Positions 1 to 10,630 are shown, counted from the first letter of the stretch. The stretch: 64,000 nucleotides of DNA from Kalmusia sp. IMI 367209 (GCA_027946365.1 JAPEUQ010000015.1:868001-932000); one strand, 5' to 3'. A program made the numbers and translations. The notes: generated from the letters alone by a model not told the origin.

Positions 1-21
1 ACATGTATTAATAATAGTCAG

Positions 22-483
22 ACAAGGGCCGCAAGAACAATCGTCGTGAGATTGCCATTGAAGAGCGCGACCCTCACCACAAGGGACGCAAGAATAATAA
101 GAGAGAGGTCGAGATTGAGGAGCGTGACCCCCATCATAAGGGCAGGAAGAACAACAAGCGCGAAATCGACATCGAGGAGCGTGATCCTCACCACAAGGGC
201 CGTAAGAACAACCGCCGTGAAGTTGAAATAGAGGAACGTGATCCTCACCATAAGGGTCGCAAGAACAACAAGCGTGAGGTTGAAGTTGAAGCTCGTGAGC
301 CCCATCACAAGGGCCGCAAGAACAACAAGCGCGAAGTGGAGATCGAGGAGCGTGACCCGCACCACAAGGGCCGTAAGAACAACCGCCGGGAGATCGACAT
401 TGAAGAGCGTGACCCGCACCACAAGGGACGCAAGAACAACAAGAGGGAACCCGAGGTTGATGTTGAGGCTCGCGAAGCCCACC
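22..483 (+). repeat. 57-bp coding tandem repeat, 8 copies
   Basis: Eight 57-bp units in phase with the reading frame. The dibasic codon pairs sit at 42, 99, 156, 213, 270, 327, 384 and 441, exactly 57 bases apart. Copies differ at many synonymous third positions. Units 5 and 8 also differ at amino-acid level (EARE in place of EERD). Confidence 0.92.
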
Positions 484-559
484 GTAAGTTACAACCATGG
501 TTCCCCACAATGTGACTAGGCTAACGTATCGCACAGACAAGGGACGCAAGGGTAACTAA
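22..559 (+). CDS. Tandem-repeat protein, Kex2-processed precursor candidate (5' partial)
   Basis: Exons 22-483 and 537-559. The gene runs off the left edge; bases 1-21 are the end of an upstream intron closed by cag at 19-21. The visible protein is eight copies of a 19-residue unit, typically KGRKNNKREVEIEERDPHH, plus a short KGRKGN end before the TAA at 557. Each unit has exactly one dibasic KR or RR pair, in the NNKR|E context a Kex2-type protease would cut. Predicted products are about 17-residue charged peptides such as EVEIEERDPHHKGRKNN, without Tyr, Trp, Phe or Cys. The dibasic pair is written with seven different codon pairs in eight repeats, so the protein sequence rather than the DNA is being kept. 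Known fungal relatives in architecture are Kex2-processed repeat proteins, including precursors of pheromones, repellents and dikaritins. The signal peptide would lie outside the window, so secretion is unproven. The alternative is a highly charged structural repeat protein. Confidence 0.7.
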
Positions 560-1591
560 ACGAGCAAGCCTGCTTCGATATTGGGGCCAAATCGTAATTT
601 GTTCGTTTTGAAGTCCCTGATACATCCTATTGACCGGGAACGAGTTTCAATATTTCTTATGGTATCTATTTTTGATCTCCTGTAGCTAAACGTTAGTCAA
701 ATCTGTAGTATATGGAGTGGGCGAATGAATTGAGTATGATTCGAGGACAACCTATCTCATGCTGTCTCCTATGAGTGTCTGCCACGCGAAGTCTAAGCAC
801 CGTGTAGGGTGATCTGATACGTATCGGGCGGCGACTGCCTGAACTCCTTGACGCGTCATCGCTGGAGGCCGATACGTGTTGTTCGGTTTCGAAGAACGTC
901 GCACGAAGCGCAAGGCTATGACTGCACATCGTTAACAGCGACATGCTCGCTCCAGATCAAAGCTTCCAATGGAAAACCAGCTTCAGTATTTATGAATGGT
1001 GATGGCTGAATCGCATTAGAAGAAAGAAAGGCGCGGTGTCGCGTCGTCCGTGCCGCAGTGTATCCCTTCCGGCTAGCGTGTTTCGCTACCATCTCCATAT
1101 AAGTACCTCAACCATTATCAACATCGCATCAGTAAATTGTCCATCATCATAAAGCGAGAGCTTATACTAATCCAAGCGTTATACCGCTACTATGTCCGGA
1201 AAAACGTGGCATCTCCGTAACACAGCCACCACAAACACGAGCCAAGGTAGCGGTTTTCGTAATTTCCATTGCAAAATATCAGGCACCAACTTGCTATACG
1301 AGAAGTGGCATTGCGTAGAATTTTGTAGTTCACTTGGTCAACTTCTCTTCAGCTCAATCAAATCTCTTAGCTTGCCCAAATCGTCGACTCAATTACCTTC
1401 CTCTATCTACCTGATTTCTCGCTCCCCTGGCTTGAACCACATCCCTCGTTCCACCAACATTCACTTGATCTAAACCACCTCCCATGATTTGAACAAGTCC
1501 TGATCACTCCGATTTGAATCACTCCGCGTTTCTAAATACCTCAGTAAAACCAGAATATTCACTAAAATAAACCCAAATCCCGACGCTTGTT
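560..1591. other. Intergenic, no gene seen
   Basis: About 1.0 kb between the repeat gene and the ADP-ribosylglycohydrolase. It should hold the 3' UTR of the first and the promoter of the second. Short open frames here show no recognisable protein pattern. Confidence 0.6.
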
Positions 1592-3077
1592 ATGTCCGAT
1601 TTTGTGCTTGTCGAATCGCCAATCGACGATGAATTTCCTACTGGCAGTTCGGTGTGCAGAACCACCTCCAAAGCGCTCGAAGGCGATCCAGCTACACTTT
1701 CGCTCCGAGAAACATCCAAGAAAAGCACTCCAGAGGAATTGAGAGATCCAAGATTCCGATTGAAGTTTCTGGATACACATCCGTTCGTGAGGACAAGTGT
1801 TGTGGACAAAATCTACGGGTGCATCATCGGCTCCGCCCTAGGCGACGCAATTGGCTTATACACCGAGTTCCTACCAAAGCACGCCTGCGATGCAGTCTAC
1901 AAATCCAGAAAATTCAGTCTGGTGGACCAGGTTACAGAGTACTATGCAGACACGCATCGAATGCGATTTGAACCACGAGGATGGACAGACGACACAGATC
2001 AGGCCCTGCTCATCCTCCTCTCGTATCTAAGCAAGCGTTCAGACACTGATGGGCTGGCGCAAGACTTCGCCAACCGCCTACAAATCTGGATCTCCCACGG
2101 CCTCCGCGCACTCAACCGCCCACCTTGTGGAATTGGCGCACTCGTCGGCAGTGTAGTGAGCTCACCCTCCTATCTCGCGTCCCCATGTGCAACAGCCATT
2201 GCAGCCTGGGTCAAGTCCGCCCGTCACGCAGCACCAAATGGTAGCCTCATGCGCACTCACCCCATTGGTATTATCGGCATAACCCTAAATGAGAAGACGA
2301 CATGGGATCTGGCGACGGAGGTGGGTATGACGACCCACGCGGACCCCCGTTGTACAGTTTCCGTTTGTATCATCGTCTCCTTGATCCGAGGCATCCTCCT
2401 TGGCGAGATCCTATGTGAAGGGGATGTCAATGAAGCAATTGAGCGCGCATATGATCACGTCCTATCCAGCCCTGTACTCTTGAACCTAGGTGGTGATGCC
2501 GACATCGCTTCCTTTGGGATTGCGCGGCACCTTGATCGTACGGAATTTAATCGCCACGTATATGCAGATTCTTTCGAGGCCTTGGAGCTGGATAATCGGA
2601 GGGGAGATGGGATATGTGTACAAATGCCTGGGTTCTGCCGTCCTCAGTCTACGACTTTGTTTACGGGCCGCTTCGACATGTGCTATCCCGTCGAAAAATC
2701 TTTACGAAGATATTATGACAGATCTCATCATGGAAGGCGGCGACGCAGACACCAATGGTGCAGTAGCCGGTGCGCTAATGGGCGTATATCTCGGACACTC
2801 CCTTCTACCATCACATTGGGCGCAGGGACTTGCACACAAAGAGTGGTTGGATGGAAAAATCACACGCCTCTGCAGGGTATTGGGCGTGTTGAAAGGAGAT
2901 ATAAGGGAAGAAGTAGACGAGAAGCCTGATGCGGGGAAAGGGTTGATGAGTAAAGTGCAGTTGGAGGAGAGGGACCGTGCGATGTTGATGGGAATTATGG
3001 AAAGGAAGAGGGTGAGGGATGAGAAGGAGAGGAGGGAGGGGAGGGGAAAGGGTTTCGTGGGTTGGTTTACTAATTAG
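1592..3077 (+). CDS. ADP-ribosylglycohydrolase family protein, frame break near 2601
   Basis: Family known to remove ADP-ribose from proteins or small molecules using a two-magnesium site. The first frame (1592-2603) carries GSALGDAIG at residues 80-88, the metal-binding GWTDDTDQ at 130-137, and LNLGGDAD. The second frame (about 2604-3077) continues with MGYVYKCLGSA and the second metal motif GGDADTNGAVAG (2736-2771), then a basic, lysine/arginine-rich tail to the TAG at 3077. The two frames are offset by one base at AGGGGAG (2600-2606); dropping one G of 2601-2604 gives a 494-residue protein. A 49-nt GT-AG intron at 2558-2606 would also keep the frame, but it removes the SFEALELD segment I expect to be conserved, so I favour a one-base error or true frameshift. 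The start is the first ATG before the conserved region. Confidence 0.8.
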
Positions 3078-3493
3078 GAGTTTGAAGACCGCATCGCATC
3101 GCTAAATAGGGCAAATACTGTTGTAAAAGATGGCGGTTGAAAAATTGTAAGACACAACGGCCAGTATATTGAGGATGGGCAAAGGATGTGGTGCACATGC
3201 CATGAATACTGTAATGGTAAATCGATGCTAATATTCTACACACGGTTTCCCGATGGTATCCTTATGGTGTCACATATGGTACATGTACATAGCGCACAGG
3301 AACGCCTCTTCCTCTCCGCAAATCCGGCCACAATTGCAATCACCCTTGTGTCGCTGCCCTCTCCCATTTTTTCTCTTTTCTCGTCTCCAATCTTCTGTCT
3401 GAAGAATACACAGCTGAAAATAATGACCTCCATCCATGCATGCATGCCAAATAAAACCAGAATAACTCCAAAGTGTGGTTTAGCAACTGCATC
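3078..3493. other. Convergent 3' intergenic region
   Basis: Lies between the 3' ends of the ADP-ribosylglycohydrolase (+) and mL44 (-). It holds both 3' UTRs; no gene seen. Confidence 0.6.
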
Positions 3494-4702
3494 TTACACA
3501 ATGACTTCACCACAGTCCACCATGTTGGGCTTCCATTTACTTGTATCCAGTTCGCCCTCCATGCTGCTCGGAACGGTGACCTCTATAGGTCGATAGAGAT
3601 ACCATGACTTCAGCGCGGCTGCTGCTGCGCGTACTCTTGCCTCATCTAAAGAGCTTCCTGCACCTTCTCCAAGCTTGTCCTTTCCACTGTATACACCAAC
3701 CACGAACACCGGATGTCTGCTCAGTCGACCAGTTTCCGATATTAGACGGGCAACGGGCGCTTCGAAGCCTTCTCTCGCACAAAGACGTGAAAGATCGCGG
3801 GTGGGCGTGCGGAAATCGAACATGGCCGAGAGGTCAAGATGTCGGCTGAGGATATGGTTTTTGAAAAAGCGCTTTACCAGCGGTGCTCCTAGATGCAAAT
3901 GTAATGATCCGACCAGTGCACGCACAAAGGATTGTGCTGCTTCTTCCATTGGTACTGGTGTCGCGATCAAAGTATGTGGGCCTGGCAGTGCATTGTCAGA
4001 GCCAAACTCATCAGTCGCAACGATCCTATGTGTTGTCGTAACATTCCACTTCCACGGCGCTTGTCGCTTCAACGCTGACGGCACATCTTGCCCAGGCTTT
4101 AGCCGCGTGTATTGCAACAGGCCTGGATCTACTTCGCCTCCTGGCGATGCCACGGCTTCGATGCCCCATTCGCTAGCAATGGTAGCCAGAGCTCTTGGTC
4201 CAACATATGCGTTTTGTGCGGCGAATACAACACTCGTTGGCAATCGAGGATAGTTGCAAAGTAGATGTTCGGTGGTGTAGTAACCGAGGAGGTTGGCTCC
4301 GAGGATGGACATGGAGGCGTTGTTGAAGGCGGGATCAGGGTCAGCGGAAGGATGTACAAGAGTGCGGGCGAGCGTCTGGAGGGGGAATCGCTGTGGCAGC
4401 GAAAGTCGAGCTCGCAGAGCGGAGAGCTTTTGTGATTCTAATGCCTTTCTTGGATGAGGCGAGGGCAACTTTCTTCGCGGCGACGCAGGGCGGATCGGCG
4501 CCTCGGTTGATGGCTCTTCTATCTTAATCTCCAAATCTTCCAAGCCCTCAATGGTAGCGGTAGTCTGGAATCGTGCTTGTATCCTATGGTTGTGAGGCGC
4601 GATGGTCCGCTGGAGAGCGATAGCATAGGGACATAGCGGGCGGCGCGGAGCACTTTGAGCCAGCAATTGTGTGGCACATGACGATATGCGTATTCGCTTC
4701 AT
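3494..4702 (-). CDS. MRPL3: Mitochondrial large ribosomal subunit protein mL44 (MRPL3)
   Basis: Single-exon 402-residue protein. An arginine-rich, acid-poor N-terminus suits a mitochondrial presequence. The middle is a degenerate RNase III fold (NASMSILGANLLGYYTTEHLL, LATIASEWGIEAV, FVRALVGSLHLHLGAPLVKRFF). The C-terminal third is a double-stranded RNA-binding domain ending in SLDEARVRAAAAALKSWYLYRP. That RNase III plus dsRBD order is the mL44/Mrpl3 layout of the mitoribosome. The acidic catalytic residues of true RNase III are not apparent, as in the family. The ATG at 4702 is chosen; the open frame extends three codons upstream only through a GTG. It is divergently arranged with the small gene at 4912, about 210 bp away. 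Confidence 0.9.
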   Translation of the reverse strand: MKRIRISSCATQLLAQSAPRRPLCPYAIALQRTIAPHNHRIQARFQTTATIEGLEDLEIKIEEPSTEAPIRPASPRRKLPSPHPRKALESQKLSALRARLSLPQRFPLQTLARTLVHPSADPDPAFNNASMSILGANLLGYYTTEHLLCNYPRLPTSVVFAAQNAYVGPRALATIASEWGIEAVASPGGEVDPGLLQYTRLKPGQDVPSALKRQAPWKWNVTTTHRIVATDEFGSDNALPGPHTLIATPVPMEEAAQSFVRALVGSLHLHLGAPLVKRFFKNHILSRHLDLSAMFDFRTPTRDLSRLCAREGFEAPVARLISETGRLSRHPVFVVGVYSGKDKLGEGAGSSLDEARVRAAAAALKSWYLYRPIEVTVPSSMEGELDTSKWKPNMVDCGEVIV

Positions 4703-4911
4703 TAATGACACGACAGAAGAGAAAGGGAAATATTATAAAGGGTGGAAGAAGGCTGGACGCAATTGGACTGTCGTGTGTCTCCTGGAGCTCCGCTGATCGC
4801 GACTTCCAAAATTTCTGGGACGCTTAGTCAGGCAGGCGCGACACTAGCTCGTAACCTCACGCCAGAGCACCAACGACACGAACCCACACTACCACTCTAC
4901 AACGATTCACA

Positions 4912-5273
4912 ATGGGCGGCGGAGGAAAGATTCCGTAAGAACGCTGCGCCAATGCCCCTTGCGATACAATTCTGACCTACTGCTGTCCAGGTACCCTAAG
5001 CACGTCTGGTCGCCGGCCGGTGGTTGGTACGCCCAACCCGCAAACTGGAAAGCCAACACAGCCGTCATGGGTGCTGTTCTCACCGGCATCGTCGGAGCTG
5101 CCTGGATGCTCAGCGCAAATCGAGAGTACCGCGACAAGATGCCCCGGGAAGATCGATTCTTCCCAAGCCGATAGTATGAGCTCCTCCGTAGGATGCGAGT
5201 ATGAAGCTGACAACGGCCTAGTTGGAGCAAGCAGATCATCGAACATGAGCGAAGAGTAAAGGAGGAGAAATAG
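4912..5273 (+). CDS. Small conserved fungal single-pass membrane protein
   Basis: Exons 4912-4934, 4991-5173 and 5222-5273, coding for 85 residues. The spliced protein begins MGGGGKIPYPKHVWSPAGGWY, has one hydrophobic helix (AVMGAVLTGIVGAAWML) and ends with a charged tail after FFPSRYWSKQIIEHERR. Both introns are clean GT-AG and join codons exactly (P|Y and the Y of SRYW). The gly-rich start, GGWY motif and single helix resemble small accessory subunits of mitochondrial inner-membrane complexes, but I do not recognise the family and give no symbol. It is divergent from mL44, so the two may share a promoter. Confidence 0.8.
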
Positions 5274-5331
5274 GTGGATAGGGAACAATGGCGAGCGGTT
5301 GAGGAGCACTTGCATTGCGTGCTGGAGCACA

Positions 5332-6488
5332 CTATGGCTGTACATATCTATCCAGCCTTTCCTTAAATTCTGAAAGTCTATCCTCGACACGAACATTATT
5401 CCAAGTCTCTTCTCCCTGCGGAGAGCACGACAAGGCGGGCATTCCTACTTGTTCAATGGCAAAACTCGCCGAAATGGAACCCCATATGGCCGCCTTCTCT
5501 ATGCTGTCTGACCCAGGGGTAGTACTGCCCCTTACCAATCCCACCGTAAACCCTCCAAGAAAGCCGTTGCCTCCGCCAGTAGGGTCAACTACTTTCTCCG
5601 CTAGCTGATGATATGCAGGCAGCCACTTTCGGAGACCTGGACGAGCGACAAGGCAGCCATCTTTGCCGGCTCTGACCACAATACCACCTTTTCCATTTAT
5701 GCCTATGCCGCTCTGCAGCCACTGATCACATAGAGCTTCGATAGATCGATAGTTTACGTGATCTACGCCATTCGTGTTCTGACTAAAAAAACCGCCAAGC
5801 TCAGCATGATTGGGGCTGACGCAATCGACATGCTTCAGTGCCTGTAGACAATTATTCAGCTCCTCTGGAGTACATAAATCAGGAACCGGCTCCCAGACGA
5901 AGAGAGGACGTGGCGCTTGCATGTCTCCAGATTTATTGCGCAACGCAAGAATATTCACCACCAAGTCAATGCACCGCAGTGGCGAGCAGATGAGATGGAA
6001 AGACTTGGACCACAGCAACTGTGTGTCAATTAGAGCATGGTGATCAAGGCGTAGTTTTGGGGTCGTGTAACGGAAGGCTGCAACATTAACAGGCGCTCAA
6101 CGCACAGCATGGTCAAGCGTACCTCTATGTTCATTTTCACCATACCCATTCCACCCACGAGTGGTCAGACGATCTGGCGTCTCGCGAATGAGCACTCCAG
6201 TGTCCCAGGTGGCAATGGTTTCTCGCAGTGCAGGGGGGAAGTCGGAGCCGCAATCAACGATCCATCCCACAGCTTTGGATCGTGGGGGCCGGGAGAATAT
6301 GCGCGCACCCAGCGCTGAGTACGAACCGGCACCACCGAGAATGTCCCTCACTGGCGGCTTTGGTGCTGCGAACTCAATCTCGTCTAGAACATATTAAACG
6401 GCGGCCACAGAGGTGACACAGTGCTTCAAGTACCAATGATAAACATTCCCAGCGTGCAGAAGTCGATATCCCCTGCCTCTTGGGCCAT
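5332..6488 (-). CDS. MAK32: Mak32-like pfkB/ribokinase-fold protein
   Basis: Exons (transcript order) 6488-6434, 6383-6123 and 6077-5332; 353 residues. It starts MAQEAGDIDFCTLGMFIIDEIEF and continues DILGGAGSYSALGARIFS, the sugar-site GG region of pfkB kinases. Then come ETPDRLTTRGWNGYGENEHRAF and LLWSKSFHLICSPLRC, which I recognise from fungal Mak32 proteins. Near the C-terminus the usual pfkB DTTGAGD anion-hole and catalytic-base motif reads DPTGGGN, with Asn where the catalytic Asp should be. In yeast Mak32 is needed for stability of L-A virus-like particles; its enzymatic role is unknown. Introns are 50 and 45 nt with good borders. Confidence 0.86.
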
Positions 6489-6814
6489 GTTGTTCCATGT
6501 GGGTGCAAGCGTCGAGCTGTAGAAGAGGGTGCTGACGCATGGACATTGAGTGGTTGGCGCTGGGGAGAGGAGCGGCTTGGCGCGCATGGTCCAGGTCACC
6601 ATTCTAGGTAACGTGCTTCACGTCTGTGACAGTGCACCTCCACGTTGTTTTCGCGCCCTACGCAAGAGGCCATTCCCAGGCTCCATTCACTTATCCTTAG
6701 CATAGAATTCTTCCAGAAAGCAAGCGCCCGAGTGCATACCTGCAGCTGCCCGCCCCCCTCCTTTAGTCCTAGCTTCCCCTTTGGTTGCGAGCAGAGCAGC
6801 CGCACGACTACAAC
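6489..6814. other. Divergent promoter region, MAK32-like / CAP
   Basis: 326 bp between two divergently transcribed starts. It includes pyrimidine-rich leader sequence before CAP. No further gene. Confidence 0.5.
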
Positions 6815-8621
6815 ATGGCACAAACGGGCATGCACAACCTTCAAACGCTTATAAAAAGGTATGTCTTTTGGACCTTCACCGCACATTTCCACTAGAGGCA
6901 CACATGGCTGCGCCAGAGAGACACATCCTCGGTCGTAAAGGCCCCGTTGCAGTGCCAGGAGCTCGACTGACATCTGCGCTTTCCAGGCTCGAAGCAGCCA
7001 CGAGTCGACTTGAGGATATAGCATCCACTTCTATCGGTTTTGAAGGGAACCCCACGAATGGAACACCCGCGCCTCCATCCATCGTAGCAGGCGCCGCAAC
7101 GAGCGCCGCACCCGCCGTCAAAGCTGCCGAGAGCTTGCCTCCGTCGGTCGAAGCCTTTGATGCCATCCTTGACACCGACCTGAAGCCGTGGCTAGAACTG
7201 AGCAGCAAGTTGGGGAATGTCATCGACGGTCAGGCCAAAGCTGTCCAACAAGCTTTCACTGCGCAGAGAGACTTTCTCTTCATCGCAGCCAAGGCCAAAA
7301 AGCCGGATATCTCTACCAATACAGAGATCCTCAAGCATCTCCAGGCCGCCATAGGAGAGGTTGACGAGATCCGCCAAGGCAACCGGGAACCCGCGCTGCA
7401 ACAGCCGTTGACTATGGTAGCAGATAGCGCCTGGGCTCTGGGCTGGGTGACGGTGGAGGGAAGCCCCAAGCCCTACGAGTATCTCAACGAGCTTTTCGGT
7501 GGCGCTCAGATGGCCGGGAATAAGGTTCTCACTGAGTTCAAGGACAAGTGAGCAGCTTCACATATCTCCCCTGATGATTGCTAACCCGCCTAGGCCGGAC
7601 AAGACCAACGTTGAGTGGGTTCGAGCATACTACAAGTTGTTCAAATCGCTATCCGAATATGTCAAGAAGTTCCATACCACCGGTGTCGCTTGGAACAAGG
7701 ATGGCATTGACGCCAAAGAAGCTGCTCAGCAAATAAAGAGTGGCTCAACTGGATCTGCAGGCACAAATATCCCACCGCCACCACCTCCGCCTCCTGGAGG
7801 CATTCCTCCACCCCGGGTCCTCCGCCACCACCCGGCCCACCTCCACCAGGCGGTCTACCTCCGGCGCCCACAAAAAAAGCTGCTCCAGACATGGGAGCTG
7901 TGTTCGATGATTTGAACAAGGGTGAGGCTGTTACCAAGGGTCTGAAGAAGGTGGACCAGAGTCAAATGACGCACAAGAACCCTTCACTACGAGCCACCGC
8001 GCCCGTGCCGAGCCGTAGCGACAGCAACGGATCACTAAGAAGCAAAAGCCCTGCACCACCAGGCAAGAAGCCCAAGCCTGAAAGCATGCGGACCAAGAAG
8101 CCGCCGAAGAAGGAGCTGGATGGCAACAAGTGGATAATAGTGAGTGAAGGTGCTAGGGTGACAGGATTCTACCGCTAACAGCTACCTAGGAACACTTTGA
8201 CAGTCCTAGTGAAATGGTGGAGATAAACGCCGAAATCAATCACTCAATTCTTATCTCACGATGCAAAAACGTTACCATACGCATCAACGGAAAAGCCAAC
8301 GCCATCTCCATCGACAATTCCGAAAAAACTTCCATTGTCATTGACTCACTGGTTAGCTCAGTCGATGTCATCAAATGCCCCAGGTTCGCCCTTCAAGTCG
8401 TTGGCACTCTACCAACCCTACTCCTAGACCAGGTGGATGGCGCCACAGTATACTTAGGGAAGGACTCTACGAACACGGAGATTCTCTCAAGCAAATCTTC
8501 GAGCGTCAACATTAATCTGCCAGTCGATGACGATTACGTCGAGAACCCGGTCCCGGAGCAAATTCGGACGTACATCAAGAACGGCAAGCTAGTGAGTGAG
8601 ATTGTAGAGCATGCTGGATAG
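6815..8621 (+). CDS. CAP: Adenylyl cyclase-associated protein (CAP/Srv2), frame break in poly-Pro
   Basis: Exons 6815-6858, 6987-7547, 7594-8139 and 8190-8621. It starts MAQTGMHNLQTLIKRLEAATSRLEDIAS, the helical cyclase-binding N-terminus. The N-terminal helical domain includes FDAILDTDLKPWLELSSKLG and VEWVRAYYKLFKSLSEYVKKFH. Next come a poly-proline tract, a WH2-like segment (DMGAVFDDLNKGEAVTKGLKKV), and the C-terminal beta-helix domain (ISRCKNVTIRINGKANAISIDN) that recycles G-actin. The frame shifts at the C run 7811-7814: before it PPPPPPPPGGIPPP, after it in another frame PGPPPPPGPPPPGGLPPAPTKK. One extra C restores a continuous 527-residue CAP. A forced intron 7740-7849 would also keep frame but deletes the whole poly-Pro region from a weak donor. 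It links Ras/cAMP signalling to actin turnover. Confidence 0.9.
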
Positions 8622-9234
8622 TTTGCTCTTGCTGTAGTATTTGTAAGATTTAACTTGGATGGTACTGAACATGTTGCATTGGGTGGAGTCTGACATTATG
8701 CGCCACCTACAGTGGCGCCTTGTTCTCGGGCTAGCGGTCTGACTGGGTGAATATCAAGAGCGGATACCTTTGATAAGCTACATGTTGTATTACAGCCCTG
8801 ATCTTGTCTCGAAAATACACTGTCTTGTGTTCTACTTCAACTTTTCACTGCCACATGCATGATTATAATGAGCTAGCGTATAATGGACTGATTGGCGGGA
8901 TATCGAGCCTACTGAGCCGTAGAGTTGGAAGGTTAACCGAGCCGAATAACGGAAGGTTTACCGAACAACACTACATCGCGTACACTTTCAATGCTCCATT
9001 TGGCAGCATCACGCCTGTCCATTTGCCCAGCTTGTTCCCACTGTCTTTGTACCCCACAATTCCTCCGACGCCTTGTCCTGACGTCATTCCCCTTTGGAAA
9101 GGGTCTCTCTCACCCCTCTCTATTGAAAGAATCTACCCGTATATAGACGGCTCTGTTCCCTTCCTGAAACTTAGGTCACCCCTCCATACGTACCGATCCC
9201 CCCACACCATATACCAATTCAGATACCGCCCAGG
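8622..9234. other. Intergenic, no gene seen
   Basis: CAP 3' UTR and promoter of the dehydrogenase. A TATA-like TATATA lies at 9140-9145. No supported open frame. Confidence 0.55.
9140..9145 (+). promoter_or_regulatory. TATA-like box upstream of the SDR gene
   Basis: TATATA about 90 bases before the ATG at 9235. Position and sequence fit a TATA box; function is inferred only. Confidence 0.35.
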
Positions 9235-10168
9235 ATGTCAATGACCCTTGAAGAATGCCAAACGGAGCGACCGCCCCGCCCAGTGCCTAATACCCCAACA
9301 AATGTCTACCAGCAACTCAGCCTAAAGGACCGCGTCTGTCTCGTCACAGGAGCGTCCGGCGGCATCGGATCCGCTGTAGCCACCGCCTACGCTGAAGCCG
9401 GGGCTCATCTCGCGCTGTTTTTCAATTCCAACCCAGCAGCCAAGGACCTCGCGAGCTCCCTGTCCTCTGTGCACAATGTTAAAGCTGTCGCATATCAAGT
9501 CAACATCTCGAATCCAGAGGAGGTAGAGAAGGGGATCCAGCAGGTAGTAAAAGAGTTTGGAAAATTAGATGTGGTGGTGGCGAACGCAGGCACAGCGGTG
9601 AGCAAGCCGTTGACAGAGATGAGCGTAGAGGAGGTGAGATTTTTGAATCAGGTCAATGCTGAGGGAGTTGTGTGGACGGCCAAGTACGCGGGAACGGTGT
9701 TCAAAGAGCAGGGCTTTGGAAATTTGATCATCACGAGTAGTATCAGTGCGCATATTGTTAATGTGCCCGTGGATCAGCCGGTAAGCTCCTCTCCTTCCCC
9801 CGGTTTGGTCTTTGGTCTTTGGTCTTCAGATGGCCTTTGATAAGCAAAGTCGGAAGCTTTTGCGAGCGAGCAGTTGACGATGTAAACAGATCTACAACGC
9901 AACAAAAGCCTACGTCTCCCACTTGGGCAAATCTCTCGCGCGCGAATGGCGCGAATTCGCACGTGTAAACGTTGTGTCACCTGGCTTCTTCACTACAGCC
10001 ATGGGTGCCTCTGACAAGGTGAAAAATGAGGCACATCGGATGACGCCGTTAGCAAGGCAAGGCGACACAAAAGAAATAAAGGGGTTGTTCTTGTATTTGG
10101 CGAGCGACGCGAGCAGCTATCAGACGGGGAGTGATGTTATTATCGACGGTGGATATACTTTGCCATAG
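9235..10168 (+). CDS. NAD(P)-dependent short-chain dehydrogenase/reductase (sorbose/xylulose reductase type)
   Basis: Exons 9235-9780 and 9890-10168; 274 residues. Classical SDR layout: cofactor-binding TGASGGIG at residues 38-45, VVVANAG in the middle, catalytic Ser in IITSSISAH around 165, and Tyr184/Lys188 in YNATK, then NVVSPGFFTT and a C-terminal SDVIIDGGYTLP. The catalytic Tyr and Lys come just after the intron, so splicing is needed for activity. An N-terminal extension of about 30 residues before the Rossmann fold resembles Sou-type sorbose reductases and L-xylulose reductases; the exact substrate cannot be told from sequence. Confidence 0.9.
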
Positions 10169-10630
10169 AGTAGATTGTGTACTATCGATTAGACTGAAAA
10201 TTACATACAGCAATGTCCTAACGCCTGTTTACTAGTCTTACGCCCATTGTGCGCCAGTGAAATGATGAGATGGTATGTGCTAGAAAAACTTTGGTGATAG
10301 CTGCAAATCGCCGAATGCCTCATCTTATGCAGTCGTGACTCCGTGCATGATGCTTCCCTCTCTGGAACTGCCTCAATATGCTGTATGAATGAAATACTCC
10401 AGACGTTGAAGGGGGTATCAAATTTCCTACCAAATCCAACATATGAGATTGCCGCTGACATGCGTCGAAGACAATAAATGGTGATACTTGTCACAAGGAA
10501 AGATGGATGCTTCCATGCCGATATATTCCGGTGTCACTGTGTGTGCAACCACTACGTTTCGTAATCCGGGTCGAGCTCATGCCGAGACGTCGTGCATGTT
10601 TCGCCGTGCATGTTGGTCGTTTGGCATCGT
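10169..10630. other. Convergent 3' intergenic region
   Basis: Between the stop of the SDR (+) and the stop of the pseudokinase (-). No gene seen. Confidence 0.55.

Noticed and set aside
18..482. 154-codon open frame on the minus strand opposite the repeat gene
   Set aside because: It is the mirror of the 57-bp repeat; the hydrophobic repeats follow from complementing KGRKNNKR codons, and splice borders support the plus strand.
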